Positions 37,542-47,082 are shown, counted from the stretch's first letter. The stretch: DNA of 64,000 bases from Burkholderia sp. Leaf177 (GCF_001424345.1 NZ_LMPF01000003.1:284-64283), one strand, 5' to 3'. Numbers and translations are program-made. Notes: generated from the letters alone by a model not told the origin.

Positions 37542-39686
37542 TTACTGCGGTTGCGTCGGCTGGATTGGTTGAATCGGCTCGCCGCCTTCAGCCAGCAAAG
37601 CCTTCGCCGACAAACGCACACGACCCTTTTCGTCTGTCTGGATGACCTTGACCTTTACGATCTGGCCTTCCTTCAGATAGTCGTTGATGTCCTTGATGCG
37701 CTCGTTGACGATCTCCGAGATATGCAGCAGACCATCCTTACCCGGCAGGATGTTGATGATCGCGCCGAAGTCGAGCAATTTCAGTACCGGACCTTCGTAG
37801 ATCTGGCCGACTTCCACTTCGGCCGTGATGTTCTCGATGCGCTTCTTCGCTTCCGCCATGCCTTCGCTGCTCGTGCTCGCGATGGTCACCACGCCGTCAT
37901 CGGAGATATCAATGGTCGTGTTGGTTTCTTCGGTCAACGCACGGATCACCGAGCCGCCCTTGCCGATCACGTCGCGGATCTTCTCCGGATTGATCTTCAT
38001 GGTGATCATGCGCGGCGCGTAGTCCGACAGGTTCGTGTTCGTGCCCGGAACCGCGGTGGTCATCTTGCCGAGGATGTGCATGCGGCCTTCCTTCGCCTGC
38101 GCGAGCGCGACCTGCATGATTTCCTTGGTGATGCCCTGGATCTTGATGTCCATCTGCAGTGCCGTCACGCCTTGCGCCGTGCCCGCCACCTTGAAGTCCA
38201 TGTCGCCGAGGTGATCTTCGTCGCCCAGAATGTCCGTCAGCACCGCGAACTTGTTGCCTTCCAGGATCAGGCCCATCGCGATACCCGCAACGTGCGCCTT
38301 CATGGGTACGCCCGCGTCCATCAGCGCGAGACAGCCGCCGCAGACCGATGCCATTGAAGAAGAACCGTTCGATTCCGTGATTTCCGATACAACCCGGATG
38401 GAGTAGCCGAATTCGTCGGCGCTCGGCAGGCACGCGGCCAGCGCGCGCTTGGCGAGACGGCCGTGACCGATTTCGCGGCGCTTCGGCGAACCGACGCGAC
38501 CCGTTTCACCGGTCGCGAACGGAGGCATGTTGTAGTGGAGCATGAAGCGTTCGCGATACTCGCCTTCGAGCGCGTCGATGTTCTGCTCGTCGCCCTTCGT
38601 GCCGAGCGTGGCCACGACCAGCGCCTGCGTCTCGCCGCGCGTGAACAATGCCGAGCCGTGCGTACGCGGCAGCACGCCCGTACGAATTTCAATAGGACGC
38701 ACGGTGCGCGTGTCACGGCCATCGATACGCGGTTCGCCGTTCAAAATCTGCGTACGGACGATCTTCGCTTCGATATCGAACAGCACGTTGCCAATGGTCG
38801 CCTTGTCCGCCGGCGTTTCGCCACGAGCAGCGGCTTCTTCGGTCAGCTTTGCGGTCGTCGATGCATAGACTTCCTTCAGCTTTGCGCTGCGTGCCGATTT
38901 GTCGCGAATCTGATAAACCGACAGCAGATCGGCCTGTGCCAACTCGGCCACGCGCGCGATCAGCGGTTCGTTCTTTGCAGCCGGCGCCCAATCCCATTCC
39001 GGCTTGCCGCCTTCGGCAACCAGCTCATGGATTGCATCGATAGCCACTTGCATCTGGTCGTGACCGAACACCACGGCGGCCAGCATGACTTCTTCGGTCA
39101 ACTGCTGCGCTTCCGATTCCACCATCAAAACTGCGCGTTCCGTACCGGCGACGATCAGGTCGAGCGCCGATTCCTTCATTTGCGGACGCGTCGGGTTCAG
39201 CACGAATTCGTTGTTGATGTACGCGACGCGGGCAGCGCCCACCGGGCCGTTGAACGGCAGGCCGGAGATGGCCAGAGCCGCCGACGCGCCGATCAGCGCG
39301 GGAATGTCGGCGGGTACGTCCGGGTTCAGCGACAGCACGTGAATCACGACCTGGACTTCGTTATAGAAGCCTTCCGGGAAAAGCGGACGCAACGGACGGT
39401 CGATCAAACGCGAGATCAGCGTTTCGCCTTCCGACGGACGGCCTTCGCGACGGAAAAAACCACCCGGAATCTTGCCGGCTGCATAGGTCTTTTCCAGATA
39501 ATCGACGGTCAGCGGGAAGAAGTCCTGGCCCGGCTTTGCCGTTTTCGCGCCGACAACCGTCGCGAGCACCACGGTATCTTCCACATCGACGATCACGGCG
39601 CCGCTTGCCTGGCGCGCGATTTCACCTGTTTCCAGGCGAACGTTGTGTTGTCCCCACTTGAATTCCTTGACGATTTTCTTAAACAT
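37542..39686 (-). CDS. pnp: Polyribonucleotide nucleotidyltransferase (PNPase)
   Basis: 714 residues from the ATG at 39686, with AAGGAG 6 bp upstream; a GTG six bases earlier is unlikely. Two RNase PH-like domains (about 8-230 and 320-540); active-site blocks [10 protein letters not shown] and [16 protein letters not shown] domain follows at about 555-615 ([15 protein letters not shown]) and an S1 domain at about 625-695 ([16 protein letters not shown]). Phosphorolytic 3'-5' exonuclease of the degradosome. Downstream of rpsO with a 382-bp gap containing a terminator and an inverted repeat. Confidence 0.98.
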   Translation of the reverse strand: MFKKIVKEFKWGQHNVRLETGEIARQASGAVIVDVEDTVVLATVVGAKTAKPGQDFFPLTVDYLEKTYAAGKIPGGFFRREGRPSEGETLISRLIDRPLRPLFPEGFYNEVQVVIHVLSLNPDVPADIPALIGASAALAISGLPFNGPVGAARVAYINNEFVLNPTRPQMKESALDLIVAGTERAVLMVESEAQQLTEEVMLAAVVFGHDQMQVAIDAIHELVAEGGKPEWDWAPAAKNEPLIARVAELAQADLLSVYQIRDKSARSAKLKEVYASTTAKLTEEAAARGETPADKATIGNVLFDIEAKIVRTQILNGEPRIDGRDTRTVRPIEIRTGVLPRTHGSALFTRGETQALVVATLGTKGDEQNIDALEGEYRERFMLHYNMPPFATGETGRVGSPKRREIGHGRLAKRALAACLPSADEFGYSIRVVSEITESNGSSSMASVCGGCLALMDAGVPMKAHVAGIAMGLILEGNKFAVLTDILGDEDHLGDMDFKVAGTAQGVTALQMDIKIQGITKEIMQVALAQAKEGRMHILGKMTTAVPGTNTNLSDYAPRMITMKINPEKIRDVIGKGGSVIRALTEETNTTIDISDDGVVTIASTSSEGMAEAKKRIENITAEVEVGQIYEGPVLKLLDFGAIINILPGKDGLLHISEIVNERIKDINDYLKEGQIVKVKVIQTDEKGRVRLSAKALLAEGGEPIQPIQPTQPQ

Positions 39687-39821
39687 TCTCACTCCTTCTT
39701 CGTTATGCCCCGCGGCCTTTCAGCGTGTTGTCGTGCATCCCGGACCAACCGGAACCCGCGCACACGCCGATGAAAACCGCGAAGCCAAGCGATGACCGGA
39801 ACCACGCAAAAGAGGGGTGTA

Positions 39822-39873
39822 TGTCATTCCAACGCAACACGACACGCGATGCGCATGACGCGCTGGAATGACA
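39822..39873 (-). promoter_or_regulatory. Inverted repeat in the pnp leader
   Basis: TGTCATTCCA (39822-39831) and TGGAATGACA (39864-39873) are perfect inverted repeats around a 32-bp GC-rich spacer that can itself fold. In E. coli a long leader hairpin cut by RNase III mediates pnp autoregulation; this could be the counterpart, though the sequences are unrelated. Confidence 0.45.
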
Positions 39874-40009
39874 CAAAGCTCTGCCGCGAGGCCCGGCCGT
39901 GTAGTCGAATCGGTTTCCGATCCGGGTTGGCTTTAATGCAAGCCTTCGATATTTCCCGCTGTTTTCCTGCTGATTTCCTGCATTGCGCCCATACACCGCG
40001 CGCCGTTCA

Positions 40010-40050
40010 AAAACAAAATGCCTGTATCAGCAGACTGACACAGGCATTTC
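40010..40050 (-). terminator. Terminator after rpsO
   Basis: AATGCCTGT (40017-40025) pairs with ACAGGCATT (40040-40048), extended by TCAG/CTGA inside. On the - strand it is followed by TTTTGTTTTT. About 20 bp after the rpsO stop. Confidence 0.85.
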
Positions 40051-40068
40051 GTTGAGAACGCTAGCCGC

Positions 40069-40344
40069 TTACTTGCGCAGACCCAGCTTTTCGATCAGCG
40101 AGCGATAACGGTCAGCGTCTTTGCCCTTGAGGTAATCGAGCAGCTTGCGGCGACGGCTCACCATGCGCAGCAGACCGCGGCGGCTGTGGTGATCCTTCGT
40201 GTGGGCCTTGAAGTGAACGGTCAGTTCGTTGATACGGGTCGTGAGCAGTGCAACTTGCACTTCAGGCGATCCAGTGTCATTTGCGGCGCGCGCATATTCT
40301 GCGACGACGTCGGACTTTTTTGCGTGAGCAACTACGGTCGACAT
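40069..40344 (-). CDS. rpsO: 30S ribosomal protein S15
   Basis: 91 residues. The conserved core [42 protein letters not shown] and the end [11 protein letters not shown] are all standard. The first ten residues ([10 protein letters not shown]) differ from the more common MSVADIKK of Burkholderia and are two longer. Binds 16S rRNA early in 30S assembly. AAAGGAAAAT gives a ribosome site. Transcribed from an extended -10 promoter with a leader of about 150 nt, upstream of pnp. Confidence 0.97.
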   Translation of the reverse strand: MSTVVAHAKKSDVVAEYARAANDTGSPEVQVALLTTRINELTVHFKAHTKDHHSRRGLLRMVSRRRKLLDYLKGKDADRYRSLIEKLGLRK

Positions 40345-40499
40345 TTGATTTTCCTTTGATACGGACAGGCGGTCACGGAAGAAGGGCCGTGCCGTGGGTT
40401 TTCTGCATCTTTCCTCGGCCGAGAATCCAGCCTTGGATTACCTTGCCGGACGTGTGAGAGCAGGGTTTAAAGCCCAGCCTTACGTACGGCAAGTCGCGG

Positions 40500-40508
40500 A
40501 TTATAGCA
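40500..40508 (-). promoter_or_regulatory. rpsO promoter, extended -10
   Basis: A perfect TATAAT (40500-40505) preceded by TGC, an extended -10 element, lies 156 bp upstream of rpsO; the -35 is weak (GTCGAC region). The leader contains a hairpin AATCCA/TGGATT (40424-40439) and GC-rich pairings near the start codon that could be an S15 autoregulatory site, as known in other bacteria. Confidence 0.65.
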
Positions 40509-40591
40509 TACCGATCTTGTCCGTCGACACGCTTGCAGCCGGCGGACGCCATCGCGCAATAGGCCTGGGCCCAAGCTTCACGGGCTGCGTT

Positions 40592-41887
40592 TCACGACGC
40601 GGGACGTTTCATCTGGCACGTTGTCGGCATCGCAGTGTCTTGCGCCGGGATCTTGAGCAAGGTGCGAAAACCGAAGCCCGAGCCTTCGTTGTCGAAACGC
40701 ACACCCGGCATGCCCGATTTGTCCATTTCGATTACGTATAGGGGCTGGATCAACTGATGATCCGTAGCGCGCATTTCCGTCGTCTGGAAGCCCGTGTCGA
40801 GCTTCAGGCCTTCCAGCGCGCGCGCGACGGCCGTCGGGTCGGCGCTCTTCGCCTTTTGCATCGCGTTGCCGAGCATTTCGATCATCAGCGGCATACGCAG
40901 AAAAAGGTAGTCGTCGGCGGGAGCGGGGAAACGGGCCCGAAACGCCGAGTAATACGCGTCGGATGTGGCGCCGCCCGCGTTCGGATGCCAGTCCGCGACC
41001 GCAACCACGTGCTTCACGCCAGCGTCGCCAAGCGCGGCAGGCGCTCCCAGGCTGTTGCCGTAGAACGTATAAAAGTGCGTATCGAGCCCCTGCTCCCGCG
41101 CCGCCTTCACCAGCAGCGTCAGGTCGTTGCCCCAGTTGCCGGTGATGACGGCATCCGCGCCGCTCGAGCGGATCTTCGCGATGTACGGCGCGAAAACCTT
41201 CACGCGTCCGGCCGGAATGAACTCGTCGGCGACGATCGCGATGTCCGGCCGGCGCTCCTTCAGCGCACGTTGCGCCTCGCGGCTGACATCGTGGCCGAAG
41301 CTGTAGTCCTGGTTGAACAAATAAACCTTTTTCACCGATTTCTCGCGCTGGATTACATCGGCTAGTGCATTCATGCGCATGCCGGCGTGAGCATCGAAAC
41401 GAAAATGCCAGAAGCTGCAGTTTTCATTGGTGAGCGCCGGATCGTCGGCGGAATAATTCAGGAAGACCACACGATGTTCAGGATCACGGGCGTTCTGCTT
41501 GTTGATGGCATCGACGAGCGCCGCCGCTACCGCCGAACTATTGCCCTGCGTGACAAAACCAATTCCCTGGTCGATAGCCGCGCGCAATTGCACGAGGCTC
41601 GCCTCGCTGCTGCCCTTTCCGTCGAGCACGACCAGCTGAAGCGGATGCCGTCCGTCGGGCAAAACCACACCGCCGTTGGCATTCACGCGTTCTACCCCGA
41701 AGCGCAGATTGCGCTCGACCGACGCACCCGCGTTGGCGAACGGTCCCGACATCCCTTCGATCATCGCAATGCGGATTGGCGCGAGATCCGCCGCCAAAGC
41801 CGGCGCAGCGGACATGCCGCAAACAATGCCGACAACCGCCGCTCTGCCGCATTTCGCCATGAAATTACGCAATCCCATACCGTCCAT
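40592..41887 (-). CDS. ABC transporter substrate-binding protein, branched-chain amino-acid type
   Basis: 431 residues; an internal ATG nine bases in (41878) is an equal candidate start. Signal peptide in residues 1-33 (AAVVGIVCGMSAAPALA). Periplasmic-binding-protein type 1 fold: IRIAMIEGMSGPFANAGASV, then GNSSAVAAALVDAIN and a late YVIEMDKSG. Related to LivJ-like receptors (Peripla_BP_6). No permease or ATPase gene is nearby, so it is an orphan receptor and its ligand is unknown. Confidence 0.88.
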   Translation of the reverse strand: MDGMGLRNFMAKCGRAAVVGIVCGMSAAPALAADLAPIRIAMIEGMSGPFANAGASVERNLRFGVERVNANGGVVLPDGRHPLQLVVLDGKGSSEASLVQLRAAIDQGIGFVTQGNSSAVAAALVDAINKQNARDPEHRVVFLNYSADDPALTNENCSFWHFRFDAHAGMRMNALADVIQREKSVKKVYLFNQDYSFGHDVSREAQRALKERRPDIAIVADEFIPAGRVKVFAPYIAKIRSSGADAVITGNWGNDLTLLVKAAREQGLDTHFYTFYGNSLGAPAALGDAGVKHVVAVADWHPNAGGATSDAYYSAFRARFPAPADDYLFLRMPLMIEMLGNAMQKAKSADPTAVARALEGLKLDTGFQTTEMRATDHQLIQPLYVIEMDKSGMPGVRFDNEGSGFGFRTLLKIPAQDTAMPTTCQMKRPAS

Positions 41888-42107
41888 CCAAGATGAAAAC
41901 CGAACCGCGGATCATAGGCTGCGGGGCACGCCGCGTGCAACATCCACGAAATGCGCGCTGAAATGGAATACGCGCGCGTGGCTGCGCGTTTTCTGAACAA
42001 GCGACTCGCGGGCGACGCTTGCGATTCCCCGCCCTGCCCCATGTCAAAATAAGCACCACAGCAAAAACCCACGATGACTTGTGGACACGCACACGAAGGA
42101 GGCTTCA

Positions 42108-42614
42108 ATGTTGATCAAATCGATACGAAAACCGGCCGCAATGGCTCTGGCCTTGTTGCTGACGGCGTGTGCGCAGCCGTGGCAGAACTATCAGGCGGGC
42201 GCGGATTCATCGACGGTGACCGCGCGGCTCGGGCCGCCGAAAGAGGTCTACGACTTGCCGAACGGCGGCAAGCGCCTGATGTGGCCGACCCAGCCGCTGG
42301 GTGAAGTCACCACGGCGGCTGACATCGATGCATCCGGGAAAATCGTGAGCGTGCGTCAGGTTCTCGATGAAAACGAGTTCTATAAAGCGCAAATCGGTAC
42401 GTGGACGCGCAAGGACGTGTTACTGAACTTCGGGCGGCCGGTCGAAACGTCCTACTTCCCGTTGATGAAGCGTGAGGTCTGGACTTATCGATATATGGAA
42501 GCCGGTTACTGGTACATGATGTTCAGTTTCTATTTCGATGACCAGGGCATCGTGCGCCTGACGCAAAAAACGCCGGACCCGCTGCACGATCCGGATCGCC
42601 GCAACTTCTTCTGA
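42108..42614 (+). CDS. Outer-membrane lipoprotein with BamE/SmpA-like repeats
   Basis: 168 residues; GAAGGAGG lies 6 bp before the ATG at 42108. Lipobox LLLTAC with Cys21 marks a lipoprotein, and the residue after it is Ala, so outer-membrane sorting is expected. Two similar segments follow: TARLGPPKEVYDLPNGGKRL at about 38-57 and LLNFGRPVETSYFPLMKREV later. Each looks like the small alpha/beta BamE (SmpA/OmlA) unit. Function unknown. Divergent from the binding-protein gene; a bidirectional terminator follows. Confidence 0.8.
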   Translation: MLIKSIRKPAAMALALLLTACAQPWQNYQAGADSSTVTARLGPPKEVYDLPNGGKRLMWPTQPLGEVTTAADIDASGKIVSVRQVLDENEFYKAQIGTWTRKDVLLNFGRPVETSYFPLMKREVWTYRYMEAGYWYMMFSFYFDDQGIVRLTQKTPDPLHDPDRRNFF

Positions 42615-42663
42615 AGCAGCCAGTAGGCGCCTCTCGCGCCCAACGGGCGATTTATTTCTCGTC

Positions 42664-42699
42664 CGAAAAAAATGCCGCCGTCAAACGCGGCATTTTTTT
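42664..42699. terminator. Terminator after the lipoprotein gene
   Basis: ATGCCGC (42672-42678) pairs with GCGGCAT (42687-42693), with A-run before and T7 after, so it can act on both strands. Confidence 0.88.
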
Positions 42700-42832
42700 A
42701 TGCCTGGACGTCCGGAACCTTTTCGTAGAAAGTAATTCGTAAGCTTACGACTACAACGTGTCAGCAGACCGGAAGTTGCTTTGCTGTACATCGCCTACCA
42801 TTACGCTTTTGGAGCTGACTGGAACATTCGCC

Positions 42833-43486
42833 ATGACTAGACCCAAACGCATGCTCGTCGAAAACGTTGGATGGGCGGCAGAAACCGCCGCCAGCGATCC
42901 CGCCTTTTTCGAAACCCTCGCGCAGGGACAAAGCCCGACCGTGCTGTGGCTCGGCTGTTCGGACAGCCGCGTGCCGGCCGAGACCATCACGCATTCCAAG
43001 CCCGGCGATTTGTTCGTCCATCGCAATATCGCGAATCTTTTTTCGCCGGACGACGACAACACCATGAGCGTCCTCGAATACGCGGTGAACGTGCTGAAAG
43101 TGGACGATGTCATCGTGTGCGGGCATTACGGATGTGGCGGCGTGCGCGCGTCCTTGCTGCCCATGTCGCCAGCGCTGCCGCACGTCAACCGACGCATTGC
43201 GCCGTTATGCGCGCTGGCCCGGAAACATGGCGATGAACTCGATGCCATTGAACCCGGCGACGGACGCATCGACCGGCTCGCCGAGCTGAGCGTGATGGAG
43301 CAAGTCCGCGCGATCCGGCGCGTGTCGACCGTTCGCGACGCCGAGCGCCCGCCGCGCGTCCACGGCTGGATCTTCGGCCTGCGCGATGGCCGTATCAAGG
43401 TGCTTTCGTCCGGCGATTCATCTGATACAGACGCAGAACCTGCCCCTAGCGCCGTGCACTTCGTGACCGAAACCGCCGGCACTTAA
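42833..43486 (+). CDS. Beta-class carbonic anhydrase
   Basis: 217 residues from the ATG at 42833 (MTRPKRMLVENVGWAAE); an earlier in-frame ATG at 42758 would add a Cys-rich stretch not seen in the family. Zinc ligands Cys42 and Asp44 in GCSDSR, His98 and Cys101 in GHYGCGG. It interconverts CO2 and bicarbonate; homologue of E. coli Can. No signal peptide. A SulP anion transporter gene follows 101 bp later on the same strand, which suggests coupled bicarbonate handling. Confidence 0.95.
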   Translation: MTRPKRMLVENVGWAAETAASDPAFFETLAQGQSPTVLWLGCSDSRVPAETITHSKPGDLFVHRNIANLFSPDDDNTMSVLEYAVNVLKVDDVIVCGHYGCGGVRASLLPMSPALPHVNRRIAPLCALARKHGDELDAIEPGDGRIDRLAELSVMEQVRAIRRVSTVRDAERPPRVHGWIFGLRDGRIKVLSSGDSSDTDAEPAPSAVHFVTETAGT

Positions 43487-43587
43487 ATACCCGCCGGCCG
43501 GCGGCCGAAACTCTCCGCTTTAAACATCAACTTCTGTGCGACGTCCCGCGGGACATCGCATGGTCCAACTCGCGCCCACAAAAGCCT

Positions 43588-45153
43588 ATGAACCTACGCC
43601 AAACGTTTGCCAATTTCCCTCGCGACATGTTCGCGGGCACCGTTGTCTTCCTCGTCGCGATGCCGTTGTGCCTCGGTATTGCCAATGCATCTGGCGTCGA
43701 GCCGTTTGCAGGTTTGCTGTCGGGCATTATCGGCGGGCTCGTGGTGGCGCTTTTGAGCGGCTCGCATTTGAGCGTGAGCGGACCGGCGGCGGGACTTGTC
43801 GTGATCGTGGTCGATGGCATCGCCAAGCTCGGCAGCTTTTCCACCTTTCTCATGGCCGTGATGCTCGCGGGCGCGATCCAGTTCGGGTTCGGCATGCTGA
43901 AAGCCGGGCGTTTTGCTGCGTACGTGCCATCGTCGGTGATCAAGGGAATGCTCGCCGCGATCGGCTTGTTGCTCATCATCAAGCAAGTACCGCTCGCCGC
44001 CGGTTTTGCCAACGATGGCACCCATATCACGCCCGCTGCGCCCGGCACGATCGCCACGCCTTTTGGCGCGATGTCCCTTGCCGCGTGCGCGGTTGCGATT
44101 GTGTCGATCGCGATCCTGGCAAGTTGGGAAAGCAAGGCCATGCGCCGCTTTGCGCTGGTCCGCGCAATGCCCGCGCCGCTTGCCGTGGTGTTGCTCGGCA
44201 TTGCAATCACGCTGGCGCTCGATTACGCCGCGCCAGGTTTTGCACCGCCAGCGGAGCACCGTGTTTCGCTGCCATCGCTGGCTTCCTTCGCTGCATTGAA
44301 CGCTGCCCTCGACTGGCCAAACTTCGAACAACTCATCAATCCCGATGTCTGGCGCCTCGCAATGACGCTTGCCATCGTGGCGAGCCTGGAGACCTTACTG
44401 AGCCTGGAAGCCGTCGAGCAAATCGATCCGAAAAAACGCGCGGCGCATCCGGATCGCGAATTGAAGGCGCAGGGAATCGGCAACATGATGGCGGGCGCGA
44501 TTGGCGCTTTGCCGATAACGTCCGTAATCGTGCGCAGCTCGGCCAACGTCCACGCGGGCGCGCAAAGCCGATGGTCAGCCGTCATTCACGGCGTGCTGTT
44601 GCTTGCGAGCGTGTTTGCGCTGACGGCGGTGATCAATCTCATTCCGCTCGCGTGTCTCGCGGCGATTCTGATTTTTACGGGACTGAAGCTCGCAAAACCG
44701 TCGCTTTTCAAGTCTGTCGCGAAGCAGGGATTCGCGCGGTTTGCGCCGTTTATCGTGACGATCGTCGGCGTGTTGACGACCGATTTGCTGATCGGGATCG
44801 TGCTCGGGATCGCGTGCAGCATCGCGCTTGCGATCCACGCAAACTTGCAGCGGCCGATCACCATCGCGCAACACGACGATCACTTTCTGCTCTCGTTTCG
44901 CAAGGACGTGTCGTTCGTGGGCAAGGTCGCGCTCAAGCATCACCTGAAGCAGATTCCCGACAACGCGACTTTGATTATCGACGCAGCCCGGGCGGATTTT
45001 ATCGATCCCGACGTGCGTGAACTCATCGATAAGTTCATCGCGGACGCACCCGATCGCGGGATTCACGTCGAGTGCCGGCAGTTGGATAACGTCGCGCGGG
45101 TACGGCCTGCGTATCCGTCACGGATGGCGTTCTTCAAGCGAGCGTTGCGCTGA
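43588..45153 (+). CDS. SulP family inorganic anion transporter
   Basis: 521 residues. Membrane domain of about 12-14 helices (residues 1-400) beginning FPRDMFAGTVVFLVAMPLCL; SVSGPAAGLVVIV is the SulP anion-site motif and LETLLSLEAVEQIDPKKRAA a later conserved segment. A short STAS domain (about 420-515, IIDAARADFIDPDVRELID) closes the protein. Substrates in the family include sulfate, bicarbonate and C4-dicarboxylates; position next to a carbonic anhydrase favours bicarbonate. Convergent with leuA. Confidence 0.92.
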   Translation: MNLRQTFANFPRDMFAGTVVFLVAMPLCLGIANASGVEPFAGLLSGIIGGLVVALLSGSHLSVSGPAAGLVVIVVDGIAKLGSFSTFLMAVMLAGAIQFGFGMLKAGRFAAYVPSSVIKGMLAAIGLLLIIKQVPLAAGFANDGTHITPAAPGTIATPFGAMSLAACAVAIVSIAILASWESKAMRRFALVRAMPAPLAVVLLGIAITLALDYAAPGFAPPAEHRVSLPSLASFAALNAALDWPNFEQLINPDVWRLAMTLAIVASLETLLSLEAVEQIDPKKRAAHPDRELKAQGIGNMMAGAIGALPITSVIVRSSANVHAGAQSRWSAVIHGVLLLASVFALTAVINLIPLACLAAILIFTGLKLAKPSLFKSVAKQGFARFAPFIVTIVGVLTTDLLIGIVLGIACSIALAIHANLQRPITIAQHDDHFLLSFRKDVSFVGKVALKHHLKQIPDNATLIIDAARADFIDPDVRELIDKFIADAPDRGIHVECRQLDNVARVRPAYPSRMAFFKRALR

Positions 45154-45167
45154 TCACCGCGCAACAA

Positions 45168-45230
45168 AAACGGCCCTCGCTTGTGACGAGAGCCGTTTAA
45201 TCAGCAAGGCGACTGGATCAAACGCCTTGC
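45168..45230. terminator. Two hairpins between SulP gene and leuA
   Basis: AAACGGC-CTCG pairs with CGAG-GCCGTTT (45168-45198), and GCAAGGCG (45204-45211) pairs with CGCCTTGC (45223-45230). They serve the convergent SulP transporter (+) and leuA (-) transcripts. Confidence 0.75.
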
Positions 45231-45245
45231 TGTCGATCGATAAAA

Positions 45246-46790
45246 TCACGAAAGCTGCGGATTGAGCTTCTCGACTTTCGAATGGAGCTTGTTGAGCGCG
45301 GCAAGATACGCTTTCGCCGATGCCGCCACGATGTCCGGGTCCGTGCCCACGCCGTTCACAATCCGGCCGCTCTTCGACAAACGCACGGTCACTTCGCCCT
45401 GCGCTTGCGTGCCGGTGGTGATTGCATTCACCGAATACAGCACGAGTTCAGCGCCGCTCGTGACCTTCGATTCGATCGCGTGCAAGGTGGCATCGACTGG
45501 CCCGTTGCCGCGTGCTTCGCCGCGCACTTCGATTCCATCGACTGCAAACACCACGCGTGCGTTCGGCTGCTCGCCCGTCTCGGAGTGCTGCGCCAGCGAC
45601 ACGAAGCGGAACGTTTCCTTAGCCTGGGCTTCCGCCGATTCTTCGGAGACGATCGCCATAATGTCTTCATCGAAGATCTCCGACTTGCGGTCGGCGAGTT
45701 CCTTGAAGCGCACAAACGCCGCGTTTACATCGGTCTCCGATTCCAGCGTCACGCCCAGATCTTCGAGGCGCTGCTTGAACGCGTTACGGCCCGACAACTT
45801 GCCGAGCACGATCTTGTTGGTCGCCCAGCCCACGTCTTCGGCACGCATGATTTCGTAGGTATCGCGCGCTTTCAGAACGCCGTCCTGGTGAATGCCCGAT
45901 GCATGCGCAAACGCGTTCGCGCCGACCACGGCCTTGTTCGGCTGCACGACAAAACCCGTGATCTGCGACACGAGCTTGGACGTCGGGACGATATGCGTTG
46001 TATCGATACCCAGTTCCAGCCCGTAATAATCCTTGCGTGTCTTCATTGCCATCACGACTTCTTCGAGCGCCGTGTTCCCCGCGCGCTCGCCGAGGCCGTT
46101 GATGGTGCACTCGATCTGACGCGCCCCGCCAATATGCACGCCAGCCAGCGAATTGGCGACGGCCATGCCGAGGTCGTCGTGGCAATGCACGGACCAGACC
46201 GCTTTGTCCGAATTCGGCACACGTTCGCGAATGGTCTTGATGAGATTGCCGTAGCCTTCCGGCACGGCATAGCCGACGGTATCGGGAATATTGATGATGG
46301 TCGCGCCTTCATCGATCACCGCTTCGAGCACGCGGCACAGGAAATCGAGATCCGAGCGGCTGCCGTCTTCGGGCGAGAATTCCACGTCGTCCGTGAACTT
46401 GCGCGCGAAACGCGTTGCAAGACGCGCCTGCTCGTAGACCTGGTCGGCGCTCATGCGCAGCTTCTTTTCCATATGCAGCGCGGACGTCGCAATAAACGTA
46501 TGGATGCGGAAGTGATCGGCGGGCTTGAGGGCATCGGCGGCGCGCTGAATGTCCTTGTCGTTCGCACGGGCCAGCGAGCAGATCGTGCTGTCCTTGATCA
46601 GGCCGGCAATGGTGTGGATTGCGTCGAAGTCGCCGTTCGAACTGGCGGCGAAACCGGCTTCGATCACATCGACTTTCATCCGTTCGAGCGCTTTTGCGAT
46701 CCGGATCTTCTCGTCTTTCGTCATCGACGCGCCGGGGGATTGCTCGCCATCGCGAAGCGTCGTGTCGAAAATGATGAGTTTGTCTGCCAT
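45246..46790 (-). CDS. leuA: 2-isopropylmalate synthase
   Basis: 514 residues from the ATG at 46790. HMGL-like barrel with [18 protein letters not shown] (metal-binding Asp) and [13 protein letters not shown] (two zinc-binding His), then the C-terminal LeuA regulatory domain from about residue 390 for leucine feedback. First step of leucine synthesis, condensing acetyl-CoA with 2-oxoisovalerate. Preceded by a leader-peptide attenuator. Downstream in the biosynthetic region from pssA, and convergent with the SulP gene. Confidence 0.97.
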   Translation of the reverse strand: MADKLIIFDTTLRDGEQSPGASMTKDEKIRIAKALERMKVDVIEAGFAASSNGDFDAIHTIAGLIKDSTICSLARANDKDIQRAADALKPADHFRIHTFIATSALHMEKKLRMSADQVYEQARLATRFARKFTDDVEFSPEDGSRSDLDFLCRVLEAVIDEGATIINIPDTVGYAVPEGYGNLIKTIRERVPNSDKAVWSVHCHDDLGMAVANSLAGVHIGGARQIECTINGLGERAGNTALEEVVMAMKTRKDYYGLELGIDTTHIVPTSKLVSQITGFVVQPNKAVVGANAFAHASGIHQDGVLKARDTYEIMRAEDVGWATNKIVLGKLSGRNAFKQRLEDLGVTLESETDVNAAFVRFKELADRKSEIFDEDIMAIVSEESAEAQAKETFRFVSLAQHSETGEQPNARVVFAVDGIEVRGEARGNGPVDATLHAIESKVTSGAELVLYSVNAITTGTQAQGEVTVRLSKSGRIVNGVGTDPDIVAASAKAYLAALNKLHSKVEKLNPQLS

Positions 46791-46823
46791 GTTCGGGCTC
46801 CAGTGGGGAATTTTGGATTGAAT

Positions 46824-46876
46824 AAAACGGTGGAGAAAGGCGATACGGAATTCGGGTGTTCGCGCCACCGCTGGCG
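46824..46876 (-). promoter_or_regulatory. leuA attenuator: terminator and alternative hairpin
   Basis: On the transcript (- strand) CGGTGG (46865-46870) can pair with CCACCG (46828-46833), followed directly by TTTT (46824-46827), a terminator. The same upstream arm alternatively pairs within a small hairpin CGCCA-GCGG-TGGCG (46863-46876), which excludes the terminator. A further segment of the leader ORF, GGTGCGCC, can pair with GGCG...CACC. The layout is that of Leu-codon-dependent attenuation. Distances: 40-90 nt after the leader stop, 34 nt before leuA. Confidence 0.65.
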
Positions 46877-46913
46877 TCGAAAACCACGAACGAGCAGACG
46901 GGAGGCGGGAAGC

Positions 46914-47000
46914 TTAGCGCGGCAGGCGCGATAGTAGCGGTAGCGCGCGTAGCGGCGCACCAGCTAGGGACAACGAGAGGGGATGGGCGAAAAAATTCAT
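46914..47000 (-). CDS. leuL: leu operon leader peptide
   Basis: 28-residue peptide, MNFFAHPLSLSLAGAPLRAL then PLLSRLPR, ending in TAA. Eight of 28 codons are Leu and five are CTA, normally rare in this GC-rich genome, so ribosome stalling in low leucine is expected. The ATG lies 7 nt past the -10 of a strong promoter and has no ribosome site. The transcript probably begins at or within one or two bases of it, which would be a leaderless message. It is 123 bp upstream of leuA with attenuator helices between. Confidence 0.8.
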   Translation of the reverse strand: MNFFAHPLSLSLAGAPLRALPLLSRLPR

Positions 47001-47006
47001 TCGCAA

Positions 47007-47035
47007 ACTATAACTACATTTTTGAGAGCGTGCAA
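47007..47035 (-). promoter_or_regulatory. leuA promoter
   Basis: TTGCAC (47030-47035) and TATAGT (47007-47012) on the - strand with exactly 17 bp between them, in an AT-richer stretch. Predicted start of transcription at about 47000-47001. Confidence 0.8.
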
Positions 47036-47082
47036 TTAGGCTTTCCGATCGAGGCGATTGACGCTCTTTGACCGGGCGCGGA

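Larger units (their letters stand above)
39687..40068. other. rpsO-pnp intergenic region and pnp leader
   Basis: 382 bp. It contains the rpsO terminator at its upstream end (40010-40050) and a 10-bp inverted repeat (39822-39873) about 140 bp before pnp. An open frame on the - strand (39703-39996) has no ribosome site and unusual composition and is not called. Promoter hexamers for pnp are not obvious. Confidence 0.55.

Noticed and set aside
38463..39773. Open frame of 436 codons opposite pnp
   Set aside because: Antisense shadow of pnp with no start signal or domain.
39703..39996. 97-codon frame on the - strand upstream of pnp
   Set aside because: No ribosome site, odd composition, and it covers the inverted repeat; the region is better read as a leader.
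45282..46934. Open frame of 550 codons opposite leuA
   Set aside because: Antisense to leuA, whose domains are complete; composition is Arg/His-rich and no motif is visible.
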